DNA of 64,000 nucleotides from Hallerella sp964397425 (GCA_964397425.1 CAYNID010000002.1:217069-281068), one strand, 5' to 3'; shown: positions 51,593-60,804, counted from the first letter of the stretch. The notes: a model not told the origin generated them from the sequence alone. Numbers and translations are program-made.

Positions 51593-52217
51593 AACAGTCG
51601 CCATTTTTGGCGGTGCGTTCGATCCCGTCCACGAAGATCACGTCCATCTGGCAAAACTCTGTCTGGATTTGAATCTTTGCGCCGAACTCTGGTTTGTTCC
51701 CAGTCCGGACCGCTGGGACAAAAAGCTTTTCGCCTCGGCGGAAGACCGCCTTTCGATGTTGGATTTGGTCATCGGCGACGATCCGCGCATCCGGATTTCC
51801 GAAATGGAATTGAACATGGGGGATTACCGCGGCTCTTATGTGACCATGACGAAGCTCCGCGAAGAATTTCCCGAAGTCAATTTTCGGCTCCTTGTCGGGG
51901 CGGACAGTTACGAAGGCATTCCGCATTGGCGGGATCCGCTGCACTTTTTTGGAACGGAGTTCAATGGAGAAAAGCTTCTCCGCGAATTTGAACTGATCGT
52001 TTTTGAAAGGCGGGGGAGTCTTAGGCCAGATGCGGCGGCTCATGCGGCGAAGGGGTACGCGAAGATGTTTTGGGTCGGACGCGAAGGAGGTTTCGACGGC
52101 AAGTTCGCCAGCCGGGAAATCCGCAAGGAACTCTTTTTCGGCACGGGAAAATGCCCGGAAGGTTTGAACCCCGACGTATTTGAATACATCCGTTCCCACG
52201 GACTTTACCATCTATGA
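51582..52217 (+). CDS. nadD: Nicotinate-nucleotide adenylyltransferase (NadD-like)
   Basis: 211 aa, HxGH nucleotidyltransferase fold that adenylates nicotinate mononucleotide in NAD synthesis. Landmarks: VAIFGGAFDPVHEDHVHLAK, ELWFVPSPDRWDKK, FRLLVGADSYEGIPHW and GKFASREIRKEL (the ISSTxIR position). The nucleotide-binding HxGH reads HEDH, with Asp for the conserved Gly, and the C-terminal ISST reads FASR, so this is a divergent member; the substrate could be another mononucleotide. No other nadD candidate is in the window. ATG 51582 lies in the end of the barrel gene. Confidence 0.75.
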   Translation: MSTKTVAIFGGAFDPVHEDHVHLAKLCLDLNLCAELWFVPSPDRWDKKLFASAEDRLSMLDLVIGDDPRIRISEMELNMGDYRGSYVTMTKLREEFPEVNFRLLVGADSYEGIPHWRDPLHFFGTEFNGEKLLREFELIVFERRGSLRPDAAAHAAKGYAKMFWVGREGGFDGKFASREIRKELFFGTGKCPEGLNPDVFEYIRSHGLYHL

Positions 52218-53266
52218 GCGAAGTTCCCAAGACTCTCTTTTTTGAAAGCGTCGTGCGAAACGAGCAGCGGGGGAAATCCCTCCCCGAAGCGCTGGCGGAA
52301 CGGTTCACCTACCACTCCGCCGAAGACTGGGAAGAAAAAATCGGACAAGGCCTTTTGACGCTCAACGGAATCCCGGCGACTTCCGGCATGGTCGTGCAGC
52401 CCAAAGACAAAATCGTCTACCGCGTCGAAAATTATTCAGAGCCCGAAGTCCCGACGGATTTTGACGTCCTTTACGAAGACGAATTTTTCCTCATCGTCTC
52501 GAAGCCGGCCGGAATCCCCGTTCACCATACGGGACGCATTTTTTACAATACGTTCACCGGACTCCTGCGCCGCCATTTTCAAAACGAAGAACTTTCTCCC
52601 ATGCACCGCCTGGACCGCGACACGGGCGGCATCATGATTTTCGCCAAGGACCGGGATACGGCAAAGCGGTTTGAAAAATCTTTGGACAGCATTCTTCTGC
52701 GGAAGATTTACCTGGCCTTTGTCCGCGGGGAGTTTCCGGACGGTGAAATCCTGTGTGAACAGGCGCTTGCCGAAGATCCTCAAAGCGACATCCGGATTCG
52801 GATGTTTCCCAAAGAAGACGGGAAACCGTGCAAGACTCTTTTTCAACGGGTGGCGACCGTTTCCGAGGGATGTTCGGGTGGGACTTGTTCCCTTGTCGGC
52901 GCGGAACTTTTCACGGGGCGCAAACACCAGATTCGCGCGCATCTTTCTTTTTTGGGGTATCCGGTCGTCGGAGACAAAATTTACTCGTTCGATGGAAAAT
53001 TTTACAAGAAGATGACGGGTGGCGAGCCTTTGCGTGACGCGGATTTTGAAATTCTCGGCGCGCATACGCAAATGCTCTTTGCCGCATTCGCCCAAATCCG
53101 GATTCCCGGCGAAGAGCCCCGCTGGTTTGCCGCTCCCCGGATGCCGCCCGAAATGGCCGCAATGGCGGAAAAAATCGAATCCAACGACTGGAAATCGTTC
53201 TGGAAAGCCGCCGGAGTGGACTTTTTGGGGCCCTTTTCGCCCGCCAAGCGTCCGGATTCCCCTTAA
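52214..53266 (+). CDS. RluA-family pseudouridine synthase
   Basis: 350 aa. An S4-like N-terminal domain (about 15-75: LPEALAERFTYHSAEDWEEK, GLLTLNGIPATSGMVVQP) precedes the catalytic domain with LYEDEFFLIVSKPAGIPVHH, the active-site loop MHRLDRDTGGIMIFAK (catalytic Asp near residue 134), RKIYLAFVRGEF, LFTGRKHQIRAHLSFLGYPV and GDKIY. It isomerises uridines in rRNA or tRNA; target sites cannot be predicted. ATGA overlap with nadD. Long C-terminal part (about 290-350) is less conserved. Confidence 0.9.
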   Translation: MSEVPKTLFFESVVRNEQRGKSLPEALAERFTYHSAEDWEEKIGQGLLTLNGIPATSGMVVQPKDKIVYRVENYSEPEVPTDFDVLYEDEFFLIVSKPAGIPVHHTGRIFYNTFTGLLRRHFQNEELSPMHRLDRDTGGIMIFAKDRDTAKRFEKSLDSILLRKIYLAFVRGEFPDGEILCEQALAEDPQSDIRIRMFPKEDGKPCKTLFQRVATVSEGCSGGTCSLVGAELFTGRKHQIRAHLSFLGYPVVGDKIYSFDGKFYKKMTGGEPLRDADFEILGAHTQMLFAAFAQIRIPGEEPRWFAAPRMPPEMAAMAEKIESNDWKSFWKAAGVDFLGPFSPAKRPDSP

Positions 53267-53403
53267 TTTTTCTAATTTACTATTCAAGTAGTTGCGTTTT
53301 GCCTCCGACTTGCAGACCAGATATCGCCAAATTCCACTGGGTGCGGGCAAGAAAGGGGCTCAAAGTAATTCTTTCACAAACAACAAAAAGGAAATGGACA
53401 GCA

Positions 53404-53676
53404 ATGGCTACCATTACAAAAGAGAAGATTCAAGAACTCACCGCCAAGTTTGGTGCAAATGAAAAAGATTCTGGCAACGTCCGCGTCCAGATTGCGATTC
53501 TCACGGAGAGAATCAAGAACCTGACGGAACACGCCAAGCTCCACAAGAAAGATTTCCATTCCCTCCGCGGCATGAGCATGATGGTGGCAAAGCGCAAGAC
53601 CTTGCTCAAGTACTACAGCGGCAAGGACATTGTGGGCGCGCGCCAGTTGATCAAGGATTTGGGCCTTCGCGGCTAA
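53404..53676 (+). CDS. rpsO: 30S ribosomal protein S15
   Basis: 90 aa, the typical length. Begins MATITKEKIQELTAKFGANE and contains TGNVRVQIAILTERI-like DSGNVRVQIAILTERIKNL and the rRNA-contacting HKKDFHSLRGMSMMVAKRK, YYSGKDI. The classical rpsO-pnp order follows, with 15 bp to pnp. An AAAGGAA site lies about 10 nt upstream. S15 usually autoregulates through its mRNA leader; the 130-nt leader here could hold such a fold, but I cannot show one. Confidence 0.97.
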   Translation: MATITKEKIQELTAKFGANEKDSGNVRVQIAILTERIKNLTEHAKLHKKDFHSLRGMSMMVAKRKTLLKYYSGKDIVGARQLIKDLGLRG

Positions 53677-53691
53677 ACGCAGGGATAGCTT

Positions 53692-55890
53692 ATGGAATAT
53701 CAAATGCTCGCCCCCAAAGAGATCAAGGCGAAGCTTCCCGACGGCATGGAAGTCGTGATGGAAACGGGCCGGTTGGCAAAACAGGCTTCCGGTTCCGCCG
53801 TCATCCGGGTCGGTGACGCTTTTATCCTCGCCACGGTCTGCTTTGGCCCCGAAAAGGATGGGGATTTTTTCCCTCTGACTGTTGAATATCGGGAAAAGGC
53901 TTACGCTGCAGGGCGTTTGCCCGGCGGTTACAACAAGCGCGAAGCGGGTCGTCCCAGCGACGATGAAATTCTGTCCGCCCGCATCATTGACCGTCCTATC
54001 CGTCCGATGTTCCCGGATAATTTCACCCGCGAAGTTCAAGTCATTGTGAACGTCCTCTCGGCGGACAAAAAGTTCGCCCCGGACGTTTTCGGCGTTTCCG
54101 CGGCCTCTCTCGCCATCGGCCTTTCTGAGCTCCCGTTCGAAGAACAGGTTGCCGCAGTCCGCGTGGCGGTCATCGGTGACGAATACATTGTCAACCCCAG
54201 CTACGAACAGGTTTCCGTGGCCGATCTGGACCTCGTGGTCGCCGGTACGGAAAATTCCGTTTGCATGGTGGAAGGCGGTGCGTACGAAGTTTCCGAAGAC
54301 ACGATGATCAAGGCCATCACGACTGGTCACGATGCCATCAAGGAACTTTGCAAGGCGCAAGCGGAACTTTGCCGCCAATTCGCAAAGCAGAAAATGGTCC
54401 TCACCCCGAAGAACAAGGGCGAAGCCCACGACAAGCTTGTCGCGACGGTCAAGGAAGTCATTTTTGACGAATTGAACGAAGCCCTCCATGCGAACATGGT
54501 GAAAACGCAGCTTTATCCGAAAATGGCGGAACTTTCCGAAAAAGTTTGTGCCGATCCGCGCATCCTCGCCATTATTGGCGAAGGCGAAGCCCAGGACCCG
54601 GCGCTGTTGGCCGATGCCAAGGCGATTTTCTCGGATCTCGAACGCTCCACCATGCGCACGATGATTTTGAACGAAGGCCGCCGCATCGATGGCCGCTTGA
54701 CGACAGAAGTCCGTCCGATTGAAATTCAGTTGGGCGTGCTTCCCAGCGTCCATGGCTCCGCCATTTTCCAACGCGGAGAAACGCAGGCTCTGGTCTCTTG
54801 CACGCTCGGAACGAAAGCCGATGAACAGCGTTATGAAACTCTCCAGGGCGAAGGCTCCAAGAGTTACATGCTGCACTACAACTTCCCGCCGTTCTGCGTC
54901 GGGGAATGCAAAAAGCTCGGCATGTCCCGCCGCGAAATCGGTCACGGCCATTTGGCGGAACGGTCGCTCAAGGCTGTTCTCCCGGTGACGGAAGATTTCC
55001 CCTATACTATCCGCATCGTCTCCGAAATTCTGGAATCCAACGGTTCTTCTTCGATGGCGTCTGTCTGTGGCGGAACGCTTTCGCTGATGGATGCAGGCGT
55101 CCCCATCAAGGCTCCGGTCGCGGGCGTCGCCATGGGTCTGATTTCCGAAACGGGCCACGCCGATGACGAAAAGATTAAAATCTTGACGGACATTACGGGC
55201 ACGGAAGATCATTTGGGCGACATGGACTTCAAGGTCACCGGTACCGAAGAAGGCATCACCGCATTCCAGATGGACATCAAGATCAAGGGTATCACCCCGG
55301 AATTGATGCGCAAAGCGTTGGATCAGGCCCGCGAAGGCCGTCTCCACATCTTGGGCAAAATCAAGGAAGCCATCCCGGCTCCGCGCGATCATCTTTCTCC
55401 GAAAGCGCCGACGATGCTCAAAATGCGCATCCCGACTTCCAAGATCCGCGACGTGATTGGTTCTGGCGGATCGGTTATCAAGGGCATGCAAGCCCAGACG
55501 GGTTGCCAAATCAACATCGACGAATCGGGCATGATCGACATCGCCGCTCCGAATGCCAAAGCGGGAGCCATCTGCCGCCGCATGATCGAAGAGTTGACTG
55601 CCGAACCGGAACCGGGTCGCGTTTACAAGGGAAAGGTCAAGACGATTCAGCCGTTCGGCGCGTTCGTCGAAATCCTTCCGGGACGCGATGGTCTGGTGCA
55701 CATTTCTGAATTAGCCGACTACCGTGTAGAAAAGGTTGAAGATATCGTGCACGTGGGCGATGAAGTCTCTGTCCTTTGCATGGGCGTAGATCCGAAGGGC
55801 AAAGTGAAGCTTTCCATCAAAGCTTTGCAGCACAAGGAAAAACCTGCCGAAGGGCAAGAAGGAGAAGCTCCGGTTCAGCCGCAAGCTTAA
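53692..55890 (+). CDS. pnp: Polyribonucleotide nucleotidyltransferase (PNPase)
   Basis: Phosphorolytic 3'-5' exoribonuclease of the RNA degradosome. 732 aa. Two RNase PH domains (about 1-220 and 310-540; LPGGYNKREAGRPSDDEILS, GRRIDGRLTTEVRPI, QRGETQALVSCTLGT), an alpha-helical domain between them, a KH domain (about 583-640; SKIRDVIGSGGSVIKGMQAQ) and an S1 domain (about 640-712; GKVKTIQPFGAFVEILPG, GLVHISEL). A short acidic/Gln tail ends the protein. A strong terminator follows. Confidence 0.98.
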   Translation: MEYQMLAPKEIKAKLPDGMEVVMETGRLAKQASGSAVIRVGDAFILATVCFGPEKDGDFFPLTVEYREKAYAAGRLPGGYNKREAGRPSDDEILSARIIDRPIRPMFPDNFTREVQVIVNVLSADKKFAPDVFGVSAASLAIGLSELPFEEQVAAVRVAVIGDEYIVNPSYEQVSVADLDLVVAGTENSVCMVEGGAYEVSEDTMIKAITTGHDAIKELCKAQAELCRQFAKQKMVLTPKNKGEAHDKLVATVKEVIFDELNEALHANMVKTQLYPKMAELSEKVCADPRILAIIGEGEAQDPALLADAKAIFSDLERSTMRTMILNEGRRIDGRLTTEVRPIEIQLGVLPSVHGSAIFQRGETQALVSCTLGTKADEQRYETLQGEGSKSYMLHYNFPPFCVGECKKLGMSRREIGHGHLAERSLKAVLPVTEDFPYTIRIVSEILESNGSSSMASVCGGTLSLMDAGVPIKAPVAGVAMGLISETGHADDEKIKILTDITGTEDHLGDMDFKVTGTEEGITAFQMDIKIKGITPELMRKALDQAREGRLHILGKIKEAIPAPRDHLSPKAPTMLKMRIPTSKIRDVIGSGGSVIKGMQAQTGCQINIDESGMIDIAAPNAKAGAICRRMIEELTAEPEPGRVYKGKVKTIQPFGAFVEILPGRDGLVHISELADYRVEKVEDIVHVGDEVSVLCMGVDPKGKVKLSIKALQHKEKPAEGQEGEAPVQPQA

Positions 55891-55906
55891 CTTGGGACAT
55901 TCTTGA

Positions 55907-55938
55907 AAATCCCGGTCGTTATCGACCGGGATTTTTTG
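55907..55938 (+). terminator. Rho-independent terminator of rpsO-pnp
   Basis: Stem AAATCCCGGTCG / CGACCGGGATTT, loop TTAT, then T-rich TTTTGTTT. Confidence 0.92.
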
Positions 55939-55999
55939 TTTTCAGTCATTGATGCGTGTGGACGTTCGGAGTTATCCGGAGCGCTCCCAAAAGCCGACG

Positions 56000-56029
56000 A
56001 AAAATCCCCGGTGACAACCGGGGATTTTT
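56000..56029 (-). terminator. Terminator of ilvE
   Basis: 13-bp stem AAAAATCCCCGGT / ACCGGGGATTTTT with a GACA loop; symmetrical A/T flanks allow use from either strand. It ends 4 bp after the ilvE stop. Confidence 0.92.
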
Positions 56030-56033
56030 GAAA

Positions 56034-57068
56034 TTAAAATTCGACGACTTCTGTCCAGCCGAAGGGGTCTGGGCGTTCTGCGAATTGAATTTCCGTATAC
56101 GTGGTGAACAGCTGCGTGCAAACAGGCCCCGGATTTACGCCGTCCCCGTAAGTGAACGTTTTGTTTGCCACGGGATCGACGATTTTCTTGATGGGCGTAA
56201 TGACCGCCGCCGTCCCACATTCCGCCGTTTCGCTGAATTCAGCGAGTTCTTCGAAGGGAACTTGGCGCTTTTCGACTTTGTATCCCAGGAATTCCGCCAA
56301 TTGCTGCAAACTCTTGTTCGTGATGGAGGGGAGAATCGATTCGGATTTCGGGGTCACGTAAGTGTTGCCTTTGATGCCGAAAAAGTTCGCCGGACCGCAT
56401 TCGTCGATGTATTTCTTTTCTTTCGCATCGAGATAAATGGTGCTGGCGAATCCGAGCTTTTTCGCTTCGGCGAGGGAAAGCAGGCTCGCCGCATAGTTGC
56501 CGCCGACTTTGACCGTTCCCGTTCCCAGGGGAGCGGCGCGGTCGTAATTGCGGCTGATCATCATGTCGACAGGTTTGAATCCGTCTTTGAAATAAGGGCC
56601 GACCGGGGTGACGAACATCAACAGCAGATATTCATCCGACGGCTTCACGCCGACTTCCGGACTTGTCCCGATGAGAAGCGGGCGGATGTAAAGAGTCGCG
56701 CCGTATCCATAGGGAGGGACAAAACGCTTGTTCGCCTTGACGACCGTGTGAACCATTTCACGGAAAAGTTCAACCGGCGGCGGAGCCATCAAAACGCGGT
56801 TTGCGGTATTTTGAATGCGCTTTGCGTTTTCTTCTACGCGGAAAACCCGGACCTTGCCGTCTTTCCCTGTATACGCCTTGAGGCCTTCAAAACCTTCCTG
56901 CCCGTAATGCAAGCAAGTGGCGGCCATGTGAATGCTGATGTCCTTAGACGAAGAGACTTCGATTTTTCCCCATTCCCCGTTGCGGTAATAGCAGCGGACA
57001 TTGTAATCGGTGTCATAATAACCGAAAGGAAGCGTTTTCCAATCAACAGTATTCAAATCGACTTGCAT
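56034..57068 (-). CDS. ilvE: Branched-chain-amino-acid aminotransferase
   Basis: PLP fold-type IV enzyme making valine, leucine and isoleucine from their oxo acids. 344 aa, group of the larger (mitochondrial/GroII-like) BCATs. Landmarks: HYGQEGFEGLKAYTGKDGKV, RIQNTANRVLMAPP, GYGATLYIRPLLIGT, GTVKVGGNYAASL with the PLP Lys, KYIDECGPANFFGIKG and AECGTAAVITPI. ATG 57068 starts MQVDLNTVDWKTL; the longer frame to 57149 adds an unlikely N-terminus. Own terminator, so monocistronic; divergent from the next gene. Confidence 0.95.
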   Translation of the reverse strand: MQVDLNTVDWKTLPFGYYDTDYNVRCYYRNGEWGKIEVSSSKDISIHMAATCLHYGQEGFEGLKAYTGKDGKVRVFRVEENAKRIQNTANRVLMAPPPVELFREMVHTVVKANKRFVPPYGYGATLYIRPLLIGTSPEVGVKPSDEYLLLMFVTPVGPYFKDGFKPVDMMISRNYDRAAPLGTGTVKVGGNYAASLLSLAEAKKLGFASTIYLDAKEKKYIDECGPANFFGIKGNTYVTPKSESILPSITNKSLQQLAEFLGYKVEKRQVPFEELAEFSETAECGTAAVITPIKKIVDPVANKTFTYGDGVNPGPVCTQLFTTYTEIQFAERPDPFGWTEVVEF

Positions 57069-57130
57069 AATTGAACCTTTTTTTGTGGCGTCACCTGGCG
57101 CCGGAAGAAAAATACTCATTTTGCGGAGAA

Positions 57131-57161
57131 TTGGCTTTAGATTCTGCAAAAAAGATATATT
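57131..57161 (+). promoter_or_regulatory. Putative promoter of the 57182 gene
   Basis: TTGGCT at 57131 and TATATT at 57156, 19 bp apart, with the ribosome-binding site AAAAAGGTGG downstream. Confidence 0.35.
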
Positions 57162-57181
57162 CCTGTAAAAAGGTGGTGTGC

Positions 57182-58171
57182 ATGCTTTTGCGAAAATCGA
57201 CGCTTTTGGCTTTGAGCCTCTCTTCTCTGTTGTTTGCGGAATCTCAAACGGATATTTTCGGATTTACCAAGTTTTACCCGACGGCTCCTGGCAGCTTGGA
57301 ATGGAATTCGGCGCACTGGGCGAACGGAAAGGCGCGGACTCTTTCTGATTGGTCCGGAGATGCGGACGATCCATCCAACTGGACCGATGACCACAGTACA
57401 ACGGGAGACGGCTTTTATATCGACGGCGAAGGCGTTTTGCAACTTCTGGGGCCCGGTCCCCGGTTCCACATCAATTCACAGCAAAGTTGGGCAGAATCCA
57501 AACAGTTCTTTTTGAATACCGAGTTCACGGCTTACTTCAAGCGCAACGCCCTCGGCGGAAAGAATTACGGAGGAATGGTCGTCGGAGTGCGTTCGGGACC
57601 TCTTGGGCACGCGTCTTCTGGCGGAGACGATTGCGACGCGACAACCTATTACGCGCGCTTCCGCAACGATGGGAAGTGGGATTTCGAAAAGGAGTGGAAA
57701 CATCCGGCCAGCTATTACCGTTCCACTTCTGGCGTGGGCGCTCAGGATCCGCTCTGGGGCGGCCAAATGCTTCCGGTCGATAAATGGATTGGAATGAAGT
57801 ATATCGTTTACAACAAAAGCGCAGACACGGTGCGCCTCGAGCTTTATATCGATTCGACCTCGAATGGGACGCCGCCCGGCAAATGGGAACCCGTTGGCGT
57901 GGCGGAAGATTTTGGAACGGATTGGCGGGGAGCCGCATCGGAAACAGTCGAGGGCTGTTCGTATTCCAACGCTTATGCGGCCATTTTGAAAGGCGGCGGA
58001 ACGCTCTTGATGCGCTCCGATGACGATCAGCCGTATTACAAGTTCGTTTCGGTCCGGGAAATTGATCCGGCGAAAGGATTTAACACGGAAAGCATCCGCA
58101 AAAAGATGGACAGACCCTCGATGGGAATCAAGAATGTCAAAACCTTTGATTTGTTGGGCAGGGCTCGGTGA
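57182..58171 (+). CDS. Secreted protein, ConA-like / polysaccharide-lyase-type fold suspected
   Basis: 329 aa with a signal peptide (LLALSLSSLLFA). The mature protein opens FGFTKFYPTAPGSLEWNSAH and continues with GDGFYIDGEGVLQLLGPGPR, TEFTAYFKRNALGGKNYGG, YYARFRNDGKWDFEKEWKHP, KWIGMKYIVYNK and VRLELYIDSTSNG. This strand-rich pattern (YFKR, WIGxKYIVY, VxLELYxD) is that of exported jelly-roll proteins related to polysaccharide lyases and glucanases. I cannot assign a catalytic site. The end NVKTFDLLGRAR resembles the start of the C-terminal sorting tails of FCB secreted proteins, but stops short. ATG 57182 has an AAGGTGG site. Confidence 0.68.
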   Translation: MLLRKSTLLALSLSSLLFAESQTDIFGFTKFYPTAPGSLEWNSAHWANGKARTLSDWSGDADDPSNWTDDHSTTGDGFYIDGEGVLQLLGPGPRFHINSQQSWAESKQFFLNTEFTAYFKRNALGGKNYGGMVVGVRSGPLGHASSGGDDCDATTYYARFRNDGKWDFEKEWKHPASYYRSTSGVGAQDPLWGGQMLPVDKWIGMKYIVYNKSADTVRLELYIDSTSNGTPPGKWEPVGVAEDFGTDWRGAASETVEGCSYSNAYAAILKGGGTLLMRSDDDQPYYKFVSVREIDPAKGFNTESIRKKMDRPSMGIKNVKTFDLLGRAR

Positions 58172-58331
58172 AAAATCAAAAGTCACGAATGTGAAATGAA
58201 TGAGTGGGTGGGTTTCGCAGGAAAGCATTTTCCGCCCATGTGGAATTGAGCACGGTGTTGACGGCAAAGGAGAACCGTTTTTGCCGAAGGAAAACAGCCC
58301 TCCCGGTCAACAAGTCCTTTTCCGTTTATAC

Positions 58332-58364
58332 AAAAAGAGTCCGGCGCGCTGCCGGACTCTTTTT
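58332..58364 (-). terminator. Terminator of aspS
   Basis: 14-bp perfect stem AAAAAGAGTCCGGC / GCCGGACTCTTTTT, loop GCGCT, with T-run on the minus strand. It is symmetrical enough to stop transcripts from the upstream plus-strand gene too. The rest of 58172-58331 shows nothing. Confidence 0.92.
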
Positions 58365-58378
58365 CAAGGAGATTTGGT

Positions 58379-60172
58379 TTAAGCCTGTTTTTTCGGATCC
58401 AGCATGTTGATGGAAACGTGCAAATCGTTCAACTGGCTCACGTCGACTTCACTCGGGCATTGGTCCATGGGACTGGATGCGCTTGTGTTCTTGGGGAAGG
58501 CGATGAAGTCGCGGATGGATTCCTGGCCTTCCATCGTGGCGACGACGCGGTCCAAACCGAAAGCGAGGCCTCCATGCGGCGGCGCGCCGAACTTGAACGC
58601 GTCGACGAAGAAGCCGAATTTGTCGCGGACCTGTTCTTCGGAAAGGCCCAACAGGCGGAAGACTTTTTCCTGGACTTTCGGATCGTGGATACGGATGGAA
58701 CCGCCACCGATTTCGACACCGTTCAAGACCAAGTCGTATGCTTCGGCGTTGCAATCTTTGAGGTTGCCATCGAGCATCATCTGGAGATGTTCGGGCAGCG
58801 GGTTGGTGAACGGATGGTGCATCGCCATGTAACGGCCTTCCGTTTCGCTGTATTCGAACATCGGAAATTCCGTAATCCAGACGAATTCGCGTTTCTTGGG
58901 GTCACGCAGTCCTTTGATGCGGGCCACTTCCAAGCGGAGCTGCCCCATGGCTGTCGCGGCGACTTTTTCCGGACCGGCGATGAAGAACATCAAATCGCCC
59001 GTATGAGCGCCGATGGCATCGCGGAGGGCGTTCAGCTGATCTGTCGTGAAGAATTTTCCGACTTGAGTTTCGACAACATCGTCTTCTTTGACGCGCATCC
59101 AGACAAGCCCTTTTGCTCCGTATTTGCCGACATAAGCGGTGAGGTCGTCAATCTGCTTGCGTGTGAAATCGACGCAACCCTTGGCGGCGAGTCCGCGGAC
59201 TTTTCCGCCGGCGGCGACTGCGTTTTTGAACACGCCGAAGTTCGATGTGGCGGCAATGTCGGAAACGTCGTGGATTTCCAGGTCAAATCGGAGGTCCGGT
59301 TTGTCGGAACCGTATTTGAGCATCGCTTCGCGCCATTTCATGCGGCGGATGTGGGTGGGAGGTTCAAAATTCCAAACCTTGCCCAGGACTTCGGAAACGA
59401 ACTTGTCGAACATTTCCATCACTTCGTCTTGGTTCACAAAAGACATTTCCACGTCGATTTGGGTAAATTCCGGTTGGCGGTCGGCGCGCAGGTCTTCGTC
59501 GCGGAAGCATTTCGCAATCTGGAAGTAGCGGTCGAACCCGGCAATCATCAGCAGCTGCTTATATTGCTGCGGAGATTGCGGCAGGGCGTAGAATTTGCCC
59601 GGATTTACACGGGAGGGCACCAGGTAGTCGCGGGCACCTTCCGGAGTCGATTTGCAAAGTACGGGAGTTTCGATGTTTTCGAATCCGTTTGCGTAAAAGA
59701 ATTCGTTGACCGCCTTGAGGAAACGGCTTTTGAGGAGGAGGTTCTTCTGGATCCACGGGCGGCGGAGGTCCAGGTAGCGGTATTGCAGACGGAAATCGTC
59801 GTTTTCCTTGCTCTCTTCCTTGGCGTTGTTGATTTCAATCGGAGACGTTTGCGCTTCGTTCAAAATTTCGAGCTTGTCGACTTTGACATCGACCATGCCA
59901 GTCGCAATTTTATCGTTTTCCATGCCTTCGGGGCGCGCTTGGACTTCTCCCGTAATATAGATGACGTATTCGTTGCGGAGCTTGTCCGCAAGCTTGTGCA
60001 CCTCTGCATTGCGTTCCGGGTTGAAGACGACTTGAGTCTTGCCGAATTTGTCCCGAAGATCCACGAAGATGACGCCGCCCAAATCGCGACGGCGGTCGAC
60101 CCATCCGGCGAGTGAGACTGTTTTTCCGATGTCTTCCTGGCGGAGTTCGCCACAGTTGTGTGTACGTTTCAT
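58379..60172 (-). CDS. aspS: Aspartate-tRNA ligase, bacterial type
   Basis: 597 aa class II synthetase. N-terminal OB-fold anticodon domain (NCGELRQEDIGKTVSLAGWV, GVIFVDLRDKFGKTQVV), catalytic core with ALPQSPQQYKQLLM, motif 2 FRDEDLRADRQPEFTQIDVE, a GAD insertion domain (about 290-410) typical of bacterial AspRS, and motif 3 GGLAFGLDRVVA. The start MKRTHNCGEL (ATG 60172) has a strong AAGGAAG site; the frame upstream to 60232 is not needed. A TATATTTG box lies 36 nt upstream. Whether it is discriminating or also charges tRNA-Asn cannot be told. Confidence 0.97.
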   Translation of the reverse strand: MKRTHNCGELRQEDIGKTVSLAGWVDRRRDLGGVIFVDLRDKFGKTQVVFNPERNAEVHKLADKLRNEYVIYITGEVQARPEGMENDKIATGMVDVKVDKLEILNEAQTSPIEINNAKEESKENDDFRLQYRYLDLRRPWIQKNLLLKSRFLKAVNEFFYANGFENIETPVLCKSTPEGARDYLVPSRVNPGKFYALPQSPQQYKQLLMIAGFDRYFQIAKCFRDEDLRADRQPEFTQIDVEMSFVNQDEVMEMFDKFVSEVLGKVWNFEPPTHIRRMKWREAMLKYGSDKPDLRFDLEIHDVSDIAATSNFGVFKNAVAAGGKVRGLAAKGCVDFTRKQIDDLTAYVGKYGAKGLVWMRVKEDDVVETQVGKFFTTDQLNALRDAIGAHTGDLMFFIAGPEKVAATAMGQLRLEVARIKGLRDPKKREFVWITEFPMFEYSETEGRYMAMHHPFTNPLPEHLQMMLDGNLKDCNAEAYDLVLNGVEIGGGSIRIHDPKVQEKVFRLLGLSEEQVRDKFGFFVDAFKFGAPPHGGLAFGLDRVVATMEGQESIRDFIAFPKNTSASSPMDQCPSEVDVSQLNDLHVSINMLDPKKQA

Positions 60173-60207
60173 AAAATGAACTTCCTTGATTGGGAATTGT
60201 AGCGCGT

Positions 60208-60215
60208 CAAATATA
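60208..60215 (-). promoter_or_regulatory. TATATTTG -10/-7-like box of aspS
   Basis: Minus-strand TATATTTG, 35 nt before the aspS ATG, with the Shine-Dalgarno AAGGAAG between. Confidence 0.45.
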
Positions 60216-60252
60216 GAAAACTCTATCTGCACATACAGGCAAAAAGTTATTT

Positions 60253-60804
60253 TTGGACAAAGGATTTGAACACGCTTTGAAAAATGGAACGCCGAAATTT
60301 ACCCTTTGCCTGCTGACGATGGCCTTTTGCGGCATCGGACTTGTCATCTGGGATCTTTCCAAGTTTCCTGTTTACGCCGCCGAAAAAAATGGGCGCATTC
60401 CGTTTGCCCACGAAAAACACGGGGATTCCCTTGGACTTGATTGTTCGAAGTGCCATGTCGGCGCTAACGCGGGCATTCGGGCCGGGATGCCATCCAAGGC
60501 GGATTGCATGGACTGCCACAACTTGCCGCTAACCGAAACTCCTGAAATCGAAAGGCTCGACCGGATTCTTCCCGATGCGGCGGAGAGGCCCTTTCACTTC
60601 ACCGGATTGCTTTCTCCGAATGTCGTCTTTCCCCACGGGCTTCATGCCAAAGCGGGAGTCGGCTGCGCGCTTTGCCACGGGTCCGCAAAAGAGATTGACG
60701 CGGGAAAGCGTCCGGATGTCCACATGAAAGATTGCATGGAATGTCATTTGGGAAACCGCGGGTTTCCGGCGGCTGCGACGGATTGCGCGAGGTGCCACCG
60801 GTGA
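60253..60804 (+). CDS. Membrane-anchored pentaheme c-type cytochrome
   Basis: 183 aa. N-terminal hydrophobic anchor (LCLLTMAFCGIGLVIWDL) then five CxxCH heme motifs: CSKCH, CMDCH, CALCH, CMECH, CARCH, with extra His residues (FAHEKHGDS, FPHGLHAKAG) for distal ligands, as in class III/c7-type and ActA/QrcA/NrfB-like cytochromes. It should pass electrons in the periplasm. The start is uncertain: TTG 60253 is the longest, and an in-frame TTG codon downstream (giving MKNGTPKF) is possible. Its TGA overlaps the GTG of the FeS gene. Confidence 0.85.
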   Translation: MDKGFEHALKNGTPKFTLCLLTMAFCGIGLVIWDLSKFPVYAAEKNGRIPFAHEKHGDSLGLDCSKCHVGANAGIRAGMPSKADCMDCHNLPLTETPEIERLDRILPDAAERPFHFTGLLSPNVVFPHGLHAKAGVGCALCHGSAKEIDAGKRPDVHMKDCMECHLGNRGFPAAATDCARCHR

